Shown: positions 24,957 through 34,602, numbered from the stretch's first letter. The stretch: DNA of 64,000 nt from Dysosmobacter segnis (GCF_014297285.1 NZ_JACOQI010000006.1:118668-182667), one strand, 5' to 3'. Made by a program: numbers and translations. The notes: generated from the letters alone by a model not told the origin.

Positions 24957-26036
24957 TTACTTCATCTCCAATTCACGCTTTGCTTCTTCATAATACCGGG
25001 CAAACGCCGACGGCACAGAGCGCGCCGCAAGGCCTGCCGCATCCACCCATTCCAGTTCCGCAGGGCCGTCGCCCCGGACGGTCAGCGCGTAGCCGGTCAT
25101 ATGCCACTCCACATGGGTGAAGATGTGCTTGGCCGTCAGGCGGCTCTGCCAGTCGATCACCGACAGGCCCATGGCCTCCACCGCCGCACCGGCGGCTGTT
25201 TCATCCAGAGTGCCCTCCACATTGGGAAACTCCCAAAGTCCCGCCAGCAGGCCGGTTTTAGGCCGCTTCCGCAGGGCGATCTTTCCGTCTCGTTTCAGCA
25301 GGAGCACGGTTTTTTCCTCCACCCGCCGCTCCTTTTTCGTCTTTTTCACCGGCAGGGTCTCTGCTGTTCCCCGCTGTCGGCCCAGACACAGGCCGCTTAC
25401 GGGGCAGTCATCGCACCGGGGAGCGGTATTGGGCCCACAGACTGTGGCCCCCAGCTCCATCATGGCCTGATTGAAAATGCGGATGTCCGCCGGTTCCTCC
25501 GGCATGACCTCCGCCAGCGCCGCCCGGACAGCCCGCTTGGTTTTCGGATCAGAAATGTCATCGTGGCAGTCCGTCAGCCGGGTCATGACCCGGAGCACGT
25601 TGCCGTCCACCGCCGGTTCCCGCCGTCCGAAGGCTGCGGCGGCAATGGCGGAGGCGGTATAGTCTCCGATCCCCGGCAGGGCCAGCAGGCCGTCATAGGT
25701 GTCCGGAAAGCCGCCCAGCGCCGTGATCTCCCGTGCCGCCTTTTGCAGGTTTCTGGCCCGGCTGTAATAGCCAAGGCCCTCCCACAGCTTCATGAGCAGC
25801 TCCTCGTCTGTCTCCGCCAGCGCCTCCACTGTGGGGAACACCGCCAAAAAACGGGCATAATAGCCTAAGACCGCCGCCACGCGGGTCTGCTGGAGCATGA
25901 TCTCCGACACCCAGATACGGTAAGGGTCCTCCGTGTGCCGCCAGGGCAGGTCCCGGGCGTTTTCCCGGTACCAGCCCAACAGCGGCTCCGGCAGCGTCCG
26001 CAATAGATTTTCAGTTGTCGAATCTGTTTGTTTCAT
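24957..26036 (-). CDS. mutY: MutY, adenine DNA glycosylase
   Basis: MutY removes adenine mispaired with 8-oxoguanine. The 359-residue protein has the catalytic glutamate in VSEIMLQQTRV, the helix-hairpin-helix LALPGIGDYTASAI, the catalytic aspartate in AVDGNVLRVMTR, and a 4Fe-4S cluster motif CGPNTAPRCDDCPVSGLC. The C-terminal 130 residues are the NUDIX-like 8-oxoG recognition domain. It starts a minus-strand cluster that continues into small membrane genes and tdk. Confidence 0.94.
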   Translation of the reverse strand: MKQTDSTTENLLRTLPEPLLGWYRENARDLPWRHTEDPYRIWVSEIMLQQTRVAAVLGYYARFLAVFPTVEALAETDEELLMKLWEGLGYYSRARNLQKAAREITALGGFPDTYDGLLALPGIGDYTASAIAAAAFGRREPAVDGNVLRVMTRLTDCHDDISDPKTKRAVRAALAEVMPEEPADIRIFNQAMMELGATVCGPNTAPRCDDCPVSGLCLGRQRGTAETLPVKKTKKERRVEEKTVLLLKRDGKIALRKRPKTGLLAGLWEFPNVEGTLDETAAGAAVEAMGLSVIDWQSRLTAKHIFTHVEWHMTGYALTVRGDGPAELEWVDAAGLAARSVPSAFARYYEEAKRELEMK

Positions 26037-26103
26037 GTTATAATCTTACCACAAGGTGAGACGGCTTCCCACCCCCTTTTTGCGAATCAAGGAGAAAATT
26101 TAC

Positions 26104-26817
26104 ATGCGTGTCACATTTTTGGCCCACGACGGTTTTTTCATCGAACTGGATCAGGTCTGCCTGCTGTTCGACTGGTGGAAGGGCGTTCTCCCGCCCCTGC
26201 CGGACAAGCCGCTGCTGGTGTTCGTCAGCCACCGCCACGAGGACCATTTCAATCCGGCGGTGTTCGCACTGGCGGACTGCAAGGCGGACATTCAATTCCT
26301 GTTAGGCAGCGACTTTCACCTGACGCCCCACAATTTGACAAAGTGGCAGCTTTCACCGGAGACCGCCGCCAAATGCCGCCGCTGCGGCAAGCATGACACC
26401 TTTACCCCTCTCCCCGGCGTCACCGTGGAGACCTTCCCCTCCACCGACGAGGGCGTGGCGTGGATGGTGACGGTCAACGGACAGTCCATTTTCCACGCCG
26501 GAGACCTGAACTGGTGGCACTGGGCGGAAGAGGACTTGGCTTGGAACCGCAATATGGAGGCCAATTTCAAGCGGTACACAGAACCTCTCCGGGGCCGCCG
26601 CGTCGATTTGGCCATGCTGCCGTTAGACTCCCGGCTGAAAACGGACGGCTATCTGGGGCCTAACTATTTTTTGAATCTGATGGAGGTCCGCCGGTTTCTG
26701 CCCATGCACCAGTGGGAGGACTTCGCCTTTACCGACGAATTTTTGTCCGCGTACCCTCAGTTTGCCCCCGTCACCGTAAAAATCCACCGGGACGGGGAAT
26801 TTCTCGGCGAGCTGTAA
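26104..26817 (+). CDS. Metallo-beta-lactamase-fold hydrolase (UlaG-like)
   Basis: A 237-residue cytoplasmic metallo-hydrolase. The metal-binding loop FVSHRHEDHFNPAVF is at about residues 40-55, and a later aspartate (IFHAGDLNWWHW) and histidine (FLPMHQWEDF) complete a dinuclear site. It resembles UlaG/YtkL-type lactonase or phosphodiesterase-like proteins; the substrate cannot be read from the sequence. Starting at 26104 follows AAGGAG. It is a single gene divergent from mutY and ends at a shared terminator. Confidence 0.75.
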   Translation: MRVTFLAHDGFFIELDQVCLLFDWWKGVLPPLPDKPLLVFVSHRHEDHFNPAVFALADCKADIQFLLGSDFHLTPHNLTKWQLSPETAAKCRRCGKHDTFTPLPGVTVETFPSTDEGVAWMVTVNGQSIFHAGDLNWWHWAEEDLAWNRNMEANFKRYTEPLRGRRVDLAMLPLDSRLKTDGYLGPNYFLNLMEVRRFLPMHQWEDFAFTDEFLSAYPQFAPVTVKIHRDGEFLGEL

Positions 26818-26818
26818 G

Positions 26819-26862
26819 CAAAAGGAACCCGCATTGTTTTCACAATGCGGGTTCCTTTTGCT
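26819..26862. terminator. Bidirectional terminator between convergent genes
   Basis: A perfect 20-bp stem with a TTTC loop carries A and T runs at its ends, lying 2 nt after the plus-strand gene and 4 nt after the minus-strand gene. It should serve both. Confidence 0.85.
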
Positions 26863-26865
26863 CAT

Positions 26866-27927
26866 TTACTTCTGGATCAGCAGCCAGTTTTCCGTACCTT
26901 CGGCAGGCTGCTCCGTCAACTCCGGCACAAAGCCGCAGGCAGCGGACGCCGCCTTGACAGCAGTCTCCAATGCAGGGGCCTCCGCCTCGGTGGTCTCCGC
27001 ATAGATGCGGTCCACCAGCGGCGCCAAGGCGCCGAGTTCCTGCCCGGCGTCACTGTTCGTCCCGGCGAGAACGGTCTCCGCAGGCAGCTCCAGTGAAAGG
27101 ATCACATTCTTCGGCAGTGCATCCCGCACCTCCCGGAGGAAGCCCTCGATCTGTGCCTGCCGTCCCGCCTCTGCCGTGTTCCCGGCGGTCATGGCGTTGG
27201 AAAAGTCGATCTTGTCCAGCTTGCCTGCGGTGGGATAGCTGACATCCGTCAAAATGATCTCTCGGAACCCCTGCTCCGCAGCTTCCCGGATGATATTCAG
27301 CAGATACGTCCGGGCCTTTTCATGGCCGGGGTCCAGCCACTGGCTGTTGTTGCCGTCATAGAAGATATAACCGCCGGTGTTTTTCAGGCCCATGCCCTCC
27401 ACGTCGGCGTTGGCGGCCTTGGGATCGTGGAAGCAGGCGATCCGGGCCGCAGCGGTCACGTCTGTCCGGGCCGTCAGGTCATTCAGCGCCTCCCCGGTGT
27501 CCGGTTTCACGCTGACTGCGCCGGTCACGGCAGCGCTGCTGTCAAAATACACCCGGCCGGCGCTGTCCTTCAGCGTCACCGCCGTTACGGCGGCTTCGGA
27601 AAGCGGCGTCTCAGCGGTCTCCTGATCTTCCATTGTCAGCGGCTTTGCCGCCAGCAGCGTCCCCCGGACCGGTGTTTTGACAGTGGTCTGCTCTGGTTCC
27701 CGGATCACCACATCCGGGTCTCCGGGGGCTTCGACAGGGTCGGAAGTCCCTTTGTCCCAAGGCAGGTCAAAGTGGAGATTGCCGTCGGCGTCATAGCGCA
27801 TGTGCTCCCGGGCCATGATAAAGCCCACGGAACCCAGAATAATGCAGATCAGCAGGATGGCCAGGAAAATTTTTCCCTTCCGGCCTCTCCCGCGATAGCT
27901 GCTGTATCCTCTGGTGCCTGATGCCAT
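26866..27927 (-). CDS. Membrane-anchored putative glycoside hydrolase-like protein (DUF4015 type)
   Basis: A 353-residue protein with a basic N-terminus, one membrane helix (about 20-40) and an extracellular domain. The C-terminal 230 residues show a TIM-barrel-like pattern seen in DUF4015/GH13-like proteins: ARIACFHDP, then WLDPGHEKARTYLLNIIREA and FREIILTDVSYP. The acidic residues expected for catalysis are not obvious, so enzymatic activity is uncertain. It ends at a shared terminator; rpiB lies 32 nt upstream, suggesting a short operon. Substrate unknown. Confidence 0.6.
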   Translation of the reverse strand: MASGTRGYSSYRGRGRKGKIFLAILLICIILGSVGFIMAREHMRYDADGNLHFDLPWDKGTSDPVEAPGDPDVVIREPEQTTVKTPVRGTLLAAKPLTMEDQETAETPLSEAAVTAVTLKDSAGRVYFDSSAAVTGAVSVKPDTGEALNDLTARTDVTAAARIACFHDPKAANADVEGMGLKNTGGYIFYDGNNSQWLDPGHEKARTYLLNIIREAAEQGFREIILTDVSYPTAGKLDKIDFSNAMTAGNTAEAGRQAQIEGFLREVRDALPKNVILSLELPAETVLAGTNSDAGQELGALAPLVDRIYAETTEAEAPALETAVKAASAACGFVPELTEQPAEGTENWLLIQK

Positions 27928-27959
27928 GCCGCCTCACCCCGTTTCTGCTTTTCGGTCTG

Positions 27960-28400
27960 TTATTCCTGTTCCAGGGCCATCATCTTGTTGACCCGGCGCT
28001 CATGGCGGCCGCCCTCAAACTCGGTGGTCAGGAACACCTCCACCATGCGCTCTGCCATGTTCTTGCCGGTAAAGCCCGCGCCGATGGCCATCATGTTGGC
28101 ATCATTGTGGCGGCGGGTCATCTCTGCCTCCAGGCAGTCGGCACAGTGGGCGCAGCGGATACCCTTGATCTTGTTGGCGGCGATGGAAATGCCGATGCCG
28201 GTGGTGCAGATCACGATACCGCGGTCGCACTTGCCCTCAGCCACAGCACGGGCAGCGGCAGCGCCGAAATCGGGATAATCGCAGCTCTCCAGAGAGTAGC
28301 AGCCGAAATCCTCATACTCATAGCCCAGCTTTTCCAAGGTCTTCATGATAAATTGCTTCAGCTCATAGCCGCCGTGGTCACAGCCCAATGCGATTTTCAT
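27960..28400 (-). CDS. rpiB: RpiB/LacA-family sugar-phosphate isomerase
   Basis: This is a ribose-5-phosphate isomerase B-type enzyme of the pentose phosphate pathway. The 146-residue protein opens with IALGCDHGGYELK and has the catalytic cysteine in VICTTGIGISIAANK, followed by CLEAEMTRRHNDANMMAIG, all RpiB hallmarks. The ATG at 28400 lies 8 nt after GGAGG; an earlier in-frame ATG at 28406 is less well placed. Members of this family can act on allose- or galactose-6-phosphate, so the exact sugar is not certain. Confidence 0.88.
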   Translation of the reverse strand: MKIALGCDHGGYELKQFIMKTLEKLGYEYEDFGCYSLESCDYPDFGAAAARAVAEGKCDRGIVICTTGIGISIAANKIKGIRCAHCADCLEAEMTRRHNDANMMAIGAGFTGKNMAERMVEVFLTTEFEGGRHERRVNKMMALEQE

Positions 28401-28480
28401 AGTCATTTCCTCCAAATAATCGTTTTTTCGGATGATGCAGGGTCAGTATACACCGCCCTCCGACAAAAATCAATTCTTTA

Positions 28481-29290
28481 TTACAGTGCGTGCCAGACAG
28501 GCATCTGCTTTTCAAAGGTGCAGAACCGGGTAAAGCCGCACTCTTTCAGCAAAGTCTGCCGCTCCCGGATGAAGCGGCCCACATGCTCCGGGCTGTGGGC
28601 GTCGGTGCCCAGGGTGATGAGCTCACCGCCCAGTTCCCGGTAGATCCGCAGCCACTTGGCGTCCGGCAAGGGCGTATTGCCCCGGTTGACGTTCAGCTCG
28701 ATGCCTCGCCCGTTTTCGATCAGAGTTTTCAAAATTTCCCGGATCTCAGCCTCATAGGGATCAAAGCTGGTATGAAGCCCCCGCATCTCATTGAAATACC
28801 GCAGGGGCAGAGTCAAATGGCCCAGAACCGTAAAGCCGCCCAGCTTTGCCAGCGCTAAAACCTCTTCCAGATAATCTCCCAATGCGGTCTGAGCCTCCGC
28901 CTGATTCTTGGGCGAGTAGAGATACAGGTCATCGCTTCCGAAGCGCTCCGACAGCAGGTGCACCGAGCCGATGATGAAATCAAACTGCGGCGCGTCCTCC
29001 AACAGCTTTTTCATGTGGGCCGGGGCCTTCTGCGCGTCGCCCATCTCCATGCCCAGCCGCAGATGGATGCGGTCCCCCAGCGCGGCCTGAACGTTGGCGA
29101 AATCCTCCGTCAGCGCCGACCAGTCATAGGGCGGGCGCAGTTCATTGGACCCCCAGGTCAGGGGCTCCACATGATCCGTAAAGCAGATCTCGTCCATCCC
29201 GGCATCCAGTGCGGCCTGAGCCATCACCGTCATGGGATCATGGGCGTCGGGAGAAAATTGCGTATGGGTATGGTAATCTGCCAGATACAT
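28481..29290 (-). CDS. PHP-domain histidinol-phosphatase-like protein (HisJ family)
   Basis: A 269-residue metal-dependent phosphoesterase of the PHP superfamily. Metal ligands are visible in DYHTHTQFSPD at the N-terminus, FTDHVEPL, an internal IGSVHLL, and GTDAHSPEHVG near the C-terminus. The order and length match the HisJ/HisK family, which removes phosphate from histidinol phosphate; related proteins act on other substrates, and no other his gene is nearby. The gene starts 8 nt after the dnaJ stop and may be co-transcribed with the heat-shock operon. Confidence 0.75.
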   Translation of the reverse strand: MYLADYHTHTQFSPDAHDPMTVMAQAALDAGMDEICFTDHVEPLTWGSNELRPPYDWSALTEDFANVQAALGDRIHLRLGMEMGDAQKAPAHMKKLLEDAPQFDFIIGSVHLLSERFGSDDLYLYSPKNQAEAQTALGDYLEEVLALAKLGGFTVLGHLTLPLRYFNEMRGLHTSFDPYEAEIREILKTLIENGRGIELNVNRGNTPLPDAKWLRIYRELGGELITLGTDAHSPEHVGRFIRERQTLLKECGFTRFCTFEKQMPVWHAL

Positions 29291-29298
29291 ACCTTGCC

Positions 29299-30441
29299 TC
29301 ACTTCTTAAACTTCTTGAAGAACTTCTTCCGTTCCTCGTAGTTGTTATCACCTACGGATTCCGCGAACTTCTTCAAAGCTTCCTTCTGCTCCCGGTTCAG
29401 GTTCCGGGGCGTTTCGATATAAACAGTCACATACTGGTCACCCCGGCCCCGGCCGTTGAGCTCAGGAATACCCTTGCCCTTCAACCGGAAGGTAGTGCCG
29501 GACTGAGTGCCCTCCGGCAGGTCATACTTCACCTTGCCGTCAATGGTGGGGATCTCCAGCTCCGCGCCCAGAACTGCCTGTGCAAAGGTAATGGGCGCCT
29601 CACAGAGGACGGAGGTACCCTCCCGGCGGAACAGCTCGTGGGGCCGGACGGTAATGGTGATGAGCAGATCGCCGGACGGGCCGCCGTTCTTTCCGGCGTG
29701 ACCCTGACCCCGGATGGAGATGGTCTGGCCGTTGTCGATACCTGCAGGGATCTTAGCCTGAATGGTGCGGCGCTTGCGCTCTAAGCCGCTGCCCCGGCAA
29801 GCGGTACAGGGGGTCTTGATGATGCGGCCCTTGCCGCCGCATCGGCCGCAGGGAGAGGTGGTGGCGAACACACCCATGGGCGTCTGCCGCCGCACCTGCA
29901 CCTGACCGGAGCCGTGGCAGTCCGGGCAGACCTCAGGAGAGGTGCCGTCGGCACAGCCGGAGCCGTGACAGACCGCGCAGGTCTCATAGCGGTCCACGCT
30001 GACCTCTTTCTCGCAGCCGAAGGCCGCCTCCTCAAAGCTGATGGTCACACTCAGGCGGATGCTCTCGCCCCGCTGGGGCGCATTGGGGTTCCGGCGCTGA
30101 GCGGAGCCGAAGCCACCGCCAAAGAAGCTGCCGAAAATATCCCCCAGATCGCCAAAGTCGAAGCCGCCGGCACCGTAAGCACCGCCGCCGGCCCCCGCTC
30201 CGTAGTTAGGGTCCACACCCGCAAAGCCGAACTGGTCATAACGGGCTTTTTTATCAGAGTCAGAGAGAACCTCATAGGCCTCGTTGACCTCCTTGAACTT
30301 CTCCTCCGCCTCTTTATTGTCAGGATTCAGGTCCGGATGATACTTCCGGGCCATCTTCTTATATGCGCGCTTGATCTCGTCCTCGGATGCGCTCTTGTCA
30401 ACGCCCAGGACCTCGTAATAATCACGTTTTTCTGCTGCCAT
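29299..30441 (-). CDS. dnaJ: DnaJ chaperone
   Basis: This is the J-domain co-chaperone that stimulates DnaK ATPase and delivers unfolded clients. The 380-residue type I protein has a J domain with the HPD tripeptide (KYHPDLNP) at about 33-35, a glycine-phenylalanine-rich linker, four CxxCxGxG zinc motifs ([32 protein letters not shown]), and a C-terminal peptide-binding domain. It is the last heat-shock gene of the hrcA-grpE-pspC-dnaK-dnaJ cluster, 150 nt after dnaK. Confidence 0.97.
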   Translation of the reverse strand: MAAEKRDYYEVLGVDKSASEDEIKRAYKKMARKYHPDLNPDNKEAEEKFKEVNEAYEVLSDSDKKARYDQFGFAGVDPNYGAGAGGGAYGAGGFDFGDLGDIFGSFFGGGFGSAQRRNPNAPQRGESIRLSVTISFEEAAFGCEKEVSVDRYETCAVCHGSGCADGTSPEVCPDCHGSGQVQVRRQTPMGVFATTSPCGRCGGKGRIIKTPCTACRGSGLERKRRTIQAKIPAGIDNGQTISIRGQGHAGKNGGPSGDLLITITVRPHELFRREGTSVLCEAPITFAQAVLGAELEIPTIDGKVKYDLPEGTQSGTTFRLKGKGIPELNGRGRGDQYVTVYIETPRNLNREQKEALKKFAESVGDNNYEERKKFFKKFKK

Positions 30442-30541
30442 ACTTGCTGCTCCTCTCAGGAATCACTTAAGGATCAGGAATCAGGAACCGGCTTCCCCGT
30501 TCCGGATTTCTCATCTCTAAGTTTGCTCCAAAACGGCCCCA

Positions 30542-30569
30542 ATGGGGCGGGGAATGATCCCCGTCCCAT
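30542..30569 (-). terminator. GC-rich hairpin between dnaK and dnaJ
   Basis: A near-perfect palindrome (ATGGG and GCGGGGA arms around ATGA) lies 23 nt after the dnaK stop. With no T-run it more likely reduces read-through or protects the dnaK mRNA 3' end than fully terminates. Confidence 0.45.
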
Positions 30570-30592
30570 CGGTTCCGATCCGTATAGCTTTT

Positions 30593-32458
30593 TTACTTCT
30601 TGTTCTGGTCGTCATCATCCACGACCTTGTAGTCGGCGTCATAATACTGACCGTCCTGGGCATTGCCGCCCTGCTGGCCGCCCATGTCGGGACCGGTCTG
30701 GGCACCGCCCTGAGCGCCCTGGGGGTTGGCCTGCTGATAGAGCTTCTCGCTGACAGCGTAGAAGTCCTGAGTCAGCTCATCGGTAGCGGTCTTGATGGCG
30801 GCGGTGTCGGTGCCCTTCAGGGCCTCCTTCAGCTTGTCGATGCCGGCCTGGACCTTGCTCTTATCCTCGGCGGGGATCTTGTCGCCCATCTCATTCAGGG
30901 TCTTTTCGCTCTGATAGACCATCTGATCGGCCTGGTTGCGGACCTCCACGTCCTCCTTCATCTTCTTGTCCTGAGCGGCATACTGCTCGGCTTCCTTGAC
31001 AGCCTTCTCAATATCGTCCTTGCTCATGTTGGAGGAGGAGGTGATGGTGATATGCTGCTCGGTGCCGGTGCCCAGATCCTTGGCGGAGACATTCACGATG
31101 CCGTTGGCGTCGATATCGAAGGTGACCTCGATCTGAGGCACGCCACGGCGGGCGGGAGCGATGCCGTCCAGATGGAAGCGGCCCAGGGACTTGTTGGCAG
31201 CAGCCATTTCACGCTCGCCCTGAAGGACGTTGACCTCCACAGAGGTCTGGTTATCCGCAGCAGTGGAGAAGATCTGGCTCTTCTTCACAGGGATGGTGGT
31301 GTTGCGGTCGATCAGCTTGGTGCACACGCCGCCCATGGTCTCAATGCCCAAGGACAGGGGGGTGACGTCCAGCAGCAGCAGGCCCTTCACGTCGCCGGTG
31401 AGCACGCCGCCCTGCAGGGCTGCGCCCATAGCCACGCACTCGTCGGGGTTGATGCCCTTGAAGCCTTCCTTGCCGGTGAGCTTCTTGACCATGTCCTGCA
31501 CGGCGGGGATACGGCTGGAGCCGCCCACCATCAGGACCTTGTGGATGTCATTACCGGTGAGGCCAGCGTCGCCCAGAGCCTGACGGACGGGGCCGGCGGT
31601 AGCCTCCACCAGATGAGCGGTCAGCTCGTTGAACTTGGCCCGGGTCAGGGTCAGGTCCAGATGCTTGGGGCCGGTGGCGTCCGCAGTGATATAGGGCAGA
31701 TTGATGTTGGAGGTGGTCACGCCGGACAGCTCGATCTTGGCCTTCTCAGCAGCCTCCTTCAGACGCTGCATGGCAACCTTGTCGCCGGAGAGGTCCACAT
31801 TGTCGGTGCGCTTGAACTCGCTGACCATCCACTTCATGATACACTCATCGAAGTCATCGCCGCCCAAACGGTTGTTGCCTGCGGTGGCCAGAACCTCGAT
31901 AACGCCGTCATCAATGTCCAGAATGGACACGTCGAAGGTACCGCCGCCCAGATCATAGACCATGATCTTCTGGGACTGCTCCTTATCCACGCCGTAGGCA
32001 AGAGCGGCTGCGGTAGGCTCGTTGATGATCCGCTTCACGTCCAGACCGGCGATCTTGCCGGCGTCCTTGGTGGCCTGACGCTGGGCGTCGGTAAAGTAAG
32101 CGGGAACGGTGATGACAGCCTCGGAAACGGTCTGGCCCAGATAGGCCTCAGCGTCGCTCTTGAGCTTCTGCAGGATCATGGCGCTGATCTCCTGAGGGGT
32201 GTAGGCCTTGCCGTCCACGTTCACCTTGTAATCGCTGCCCATTTCACGCTTGATGGAAGAAATGGTGCGGTCGGGGTTGGTGATGGCCTGACGCTTTGCC
32301 ACCTGACCCACCATACGCTCGCCGGTCTTGCTGAATGCCACCACAGACGGGGTGGTGCGGTTGCCCTCGGCGTTGGGGATGACGACGGCTTCGCCGCCCT
32401 CCATGACAGCCACGCAGCTATTTGTTGTACCTAAGTCGATACCGATAACCTTAGACAT
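30593..32458 (-). CDS. dnaK: DnaK, Hsp70 chaperone
   Basis: This is the ATP-dependent folding chaperone. The 621-residue protein starts with [17 protein letters not shown], the actin-like phosphate-1 motif, and contains [11 protein letters not shown] and [14 protein letters not shown] in the nucleotide domain and [16 protein letters not shown] in the linker/substrate domain. The C-terminal lid ends in a variable glycine- and aspartate-rich tail. The ATG at 32458 lies after GGAGGAATTCATT, and the frame upstream is not needed. It works with DnaJ and GrpE from the same operon. Confidence 0.98.
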   Translation of the reverse strand: MSKVIGIDLGTTNSCVAVMEGGEAVVIPNAEGNRTTPSVVAFSKTGERMVGQVAKRQAITNPDRTISSIKREMGSDYKVNVDGKAYTPQEISAMILQKLKSDAEAYLGQTVSEAVITVPAYFTDAQRQATKDAGKIAGLDVKRIINEPTAAALAYGVDKEQSQKIMVYDLGGGTFDVSILDIDDGVIEVLATAGNNRLGGDDFDECIMKWMVSEFKRTDNVDLSGDKVAMQRLKEAAEKAKIELSGVTTSNINLPYITADATGPKHLDLTLTRAKFNELTAHLVEATAGPVRQALGDAGLTGNDIHKVLMVGGSSRIPAVQDMVKKLTGKEGFKGINPDECVAMGAALQGGVLTGDVKGLLLLDVTPLSLGIETMGGVCTKLIDRNTTIPVKKSQIFSTAADNQTSVEVNVLQGEREMAAANKSLGRFHLDGIAPARRGVPQIEVTFDIDANGIVNVSAKDLGTGTEQHITITSSSNMSKDDIEKAVKEAEQYAAQDKKMKEDVEVRNQADQMVYQSEKTLNEMGDKIPAEDKSKVQAGIDKLKEALKGTDTAAIKTATDELTQDFYAVSEKLYQQANPQGAQGGAQTGPDMGGQQGGNAQDGQYYDADYKVVDDDDQNKK

Positions 32459-32532
32459 AATGAATTCCTCCAAATTTATCTGAATTTTTATTGATAACTA
32501 TTTGCATACCCCGGTTTTCGCCGGTGCTCAGA

Positions 32533-32724
32533 TCACATACGGTCCAGCCGCGGCATGATGATCGCCGCGATCAGATACAGAATCAGTCCGCTGCCGCCCA
32601 GCAGTGTGAACAGCGCCCAGCCAAGCCGGACCCAGGTGGGGTCCCAGCCGAAATACTCGGCGACACCGGCGCACACACCGGCGATCATCCCGTTCTGGGG
32701 ATCACGGTACAGCTTCTTATCCAT
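32533..32724 (-). CDS. PspC-domain small membrane protein
   Basis: A 63-residue protein that is essentially a single PspC domain: KKLYRDPQNGMIAGVCAGVAEY and a hydrophobic segment with a WVRLGWALFTLL core. Family members relate to envelope stress (phage-shock protein C), but short stand-alone versions are common and uncharacterized. It lies between grpE and dnaK, 12 nt after the grpE stop, an unusual position that would place it under HrcA heat-shock control. Confidence 0.85.
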   Translation of the reverse strand: MDKKLYRDPQNGMIAGVCAGVAEYFGWDPTWVRLGWALFTLLGGSGLILYLIAAIIMPRLDRM

Positions 32725-32736
32725 ATAAATCTCCTT

Positions 32737-33336
32737 TTAGTTGGCCACCTGCACAATGGCGTGTCGCAGAACCTTGCCGTTCAGCTCAAAGCCCGCCTGG
32801 AACACCTGAGCCACTACGTTTTCTCCAAGGCTCTCATCCTCAATGTGCATGACGGCGTCCATCAGCTCGGGGTCAAATTCCTTACCCTTGGCCTCGATCT
32901 CCTTGACCCCCTCCTTGGCAAGCAGCTCCTTGAACTGGTGGAAGATCATCTCCAATCCCTTTTTGTGGGGATCGTCCTCGCCGCCCTCGGCGGCTGCGGC
33001 CCGCTCCAGATTGTCATACACCGCCAGGAAGGTCTTGATGGTGTCGCCCTTGGCATCCTGATAGATGCCATCCTTTTCCTTGGTGGTGCGCTTGCGGTAG
33101 TTGTCATACTCGGCAGTGAGGCGGGTGAACTGATCCTTCACGGATTCCAGCTGCTTGGCAGCCAGCTCCATCTTTTCCACCTGCTCCCGGGTAAAGGTGA
33201 TGCCCTTTTCCTTCTTTTCTTTCTTCTTGGCCTTCTTTTCCGGCTCCTGATTCTCCGGAGTCTTTTCCTGCTCCGTCTCCGCCGTTTCCGCGGTCACGGG
33301 AGTTTCCTCTAAAGGCTCTTTGGTTTCTTCGCTCAT
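32737..33336 (-). CDS. grpE: GrpE, DnaK nucleotide exchange factor
   Basis: GrpE releases ADP from DnaK. The 199-residue protein has an acidic and lysine-rich N-terminal 50 residues, a long coiled coil (RLTAEYDNYRKRTTKEKDGI), and the C-terminal beta domain with the family signature FELNGKVLRHAIVQVAN. The central FLAVYDNLERAAA is also conserved. It begins 4 nt before the hrcA stop, so the two genes overlap and are coupled. PspC follows, then dnaK. Confidence 0.95.
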   Translation of the reverse strand: MSEETKEPLEETPVTAETAETEQEKTPENQEPEKKAKKKEKKEKGITFTREQVEKMELAAKQLESVKDQFTRLTAEYDNYRKRTTKEKDGIYQDAKGDTIKTFLAVYDNLERAAAAEGGEDDPHKKGLEMIFHQFKELLAKEGVKEIEAKGKEFDPELMDAVMHIEDESLGENVVAQVFQAGFELNGKVLRHAIVQVAN

Positions 33337-34388
33337 GTATCTGTATCCTCCTTCGGGGGTAGTTCTTGTTTTTCCTGCTTGCCGAACAGTCTGGTCAGCC
33401 CATCGGCAAAGCCCGTCAGCCGGGCGGCCACGGTGGCGTAATCCATCCGGGTAGGACCGACCACGCCGATCAACCCCCGCATATCATCGCCAATATCGTA
33501 ACTGGCCACCACCACGCTGGTGTCCTTTAAGGCATCGTTCACATTTTCCGGGCCAATCAAAATTTTAATAGGCCCCTCGTCCGGCACCGGCAGCTTTTCC
33601 TTATCGTCCGCCAAAAAGCTCATCAATTCATGGGCTTTGTCGGCGTCCCGGAACTCCGGCAGCTTCAAGAGCTGATTGGTGCCCGCCATGATGAACTCCC
33701 GATGGTTGGATTCCTCCAGAACATCCACCGCGTAATTCACCGTCTGGCTTAGCAGCAAAAACAGCTGCGGGGTAATGCCCTGAGAAATGGCCATCAGCTT
33801 CTGGTTCATCTCCTTGATGGAGATCCCTGTGAAATGCCGGTTCAAAAGCTCCACCAATGCGGCCATCTGATCCCGGTCCACCTTCAGCTGCATCCGCAGC
33901 AGTTGGGATTTCACCCGGTTGTCGCCCATCATCATGACCACGATGCAGCTTTTCTCATCCACTGGCAGCAGATCAAAGCGGCTGGCGGTGATGCTGCCCT
34001 TTCCGGCAGTCGCCACATAGGCGGGGTAATTCACAAAGCTGCTGACGGCCCGGCCCGCCTGAGAAATCACTCGGTCCAACTCCTCCATTTTCATCTGGAG
34101 GGACTGGTTGATCTTTTCGGTCTCCGCTAAGGAGAGCCGCTGGCGCTCCATCAGCTCGTTGACGTACAGCCGGTAGCCCTTGGGGGACGGCACCCGTCCG
34201 GCGGAGGTATGGGGCTGTTCCAGATAACCAAGCTCCACCAGGTCGGAAAGCTCATTGCGGATGGTGGCAGAAGAAACGCTGCCGCCCATTTCCGCGGCAA
34301 TGGCTTTGGAGCCTACCGGCTCGGCGGTACGGATGTAATCCTCAACCACCACTTTCAATATTTGCTTTTTCCGGTCGGTCAAGTCCAC
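33333..34388 (-). CDS. hrcA: HrcA, heat-shock transcriptional repressor
   Basis: HrcA binds CIRCE operators and represses class I heat-shock genes, with activity stabilized by GroEL. The protein has an N-terminal winged helix (DRKKQILKVVVEDYIRTAEP, then GSVSSATIRNELSDLVELGY) and the characteristic SAGRVPSPKGYRLYV. Starts: the ATG at 34409 abuts the CIRCE element and has no ribosome site; the GTG at 34388 follows GAGGTG with 6-nt spacing and begins just before DLTDRKK, so I prefer it (351 residues). It is the first gene of the heat-shock operon. Confidence 0.92.
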   Translation of the reverse strand: MDLTDRKKQILKVVVEDYIRTAEPVGSKAIAAEMGGSVSSATIRNELSDLVELGYLEQPHTSAGRVPSPKGYRLYVNELMERQRLSLAETEKINQSLQMKMEELDRVISQAGRAVSSFVNYPAYVATAGKGSITASRFDLLPVDEKSCIVVMMMGDNRVKSQLLRMQLKVDRDQMAALVELLNRHFTGISIKEMNQKLMAISQGITPQLFLLLSQTVNYAVDVLEESNHREFIMAGTNQLLKLPEFRDADKAHELMSFLADDKEKLPVPDEGPIKILIGPENVNDALKDTSVVVASYDIGDDMRGLIGVVGPTRMDYATVAARLTGFADGLTRLFGKQEKQELPPKEDTDT

Positions 34389-34409
34389 AAAAAGCACCTC
34401 AAATTTCAT

Positions 34410-34436
34410 TTAGCACTCTTTCTCCATGAGTGCTAA
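34410..34436. promoter_or_regulatory. CIRCE operator
   Basis: A perfect CIRCE: TTAGCACTC and GAGTGCTAA with a 9-bp spacer. It lies just downstream of the hrcA -10 box, so bound HrcA blocks transcription of the whole heat-shock operon. Confidence 0.95.
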
Positions 34437-34440
34437 ACGC

Positions 34441-34469
34441 AGTTTACCACCCCTGCTATCTAAAGTCAA
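34441..34469 (-). promoter_or_regulatory. Sigma-A promoter of the hrcA operon
   Basis: On the minus strand a -35 TTGACT (34464-34469), 17-bp spacer and -10 TAAACT (34441-34446) place the start within the CIRCE element. Confidence 0.75.
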
Positions 34470-34550
34470 TGGGGGCAGGTAAACAATTTGTGAACAAAGG
34501 GAAAGCAAATGATGAACTTCCCCCCTTTCCCGCCGGTTTTCATACGAAAA

Positions 34551-34576
34551 GTGCCCCGGCCGAAGCCGGGGCGCAC
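34551..34576 (-). terminator. Terminator of folT
   Basis: A stem of GTGCGCCCCGGC type with a TTCG-like loop is followed on the minus strand by ACTTTTCG, 27 nt after the folT stop. Confidence 0.65.
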
Positions 34577-34602
34577 GTATCACCGAAAAGAGGTTTTCCC
34601 TG

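Noticed and set aside
30542..32434. A 630-codon plus-strand frame opposite dnaK
   Set aside because: DnaK on the minus strand is unambiguous; the opposite frame is a strand shadow with biased composition.
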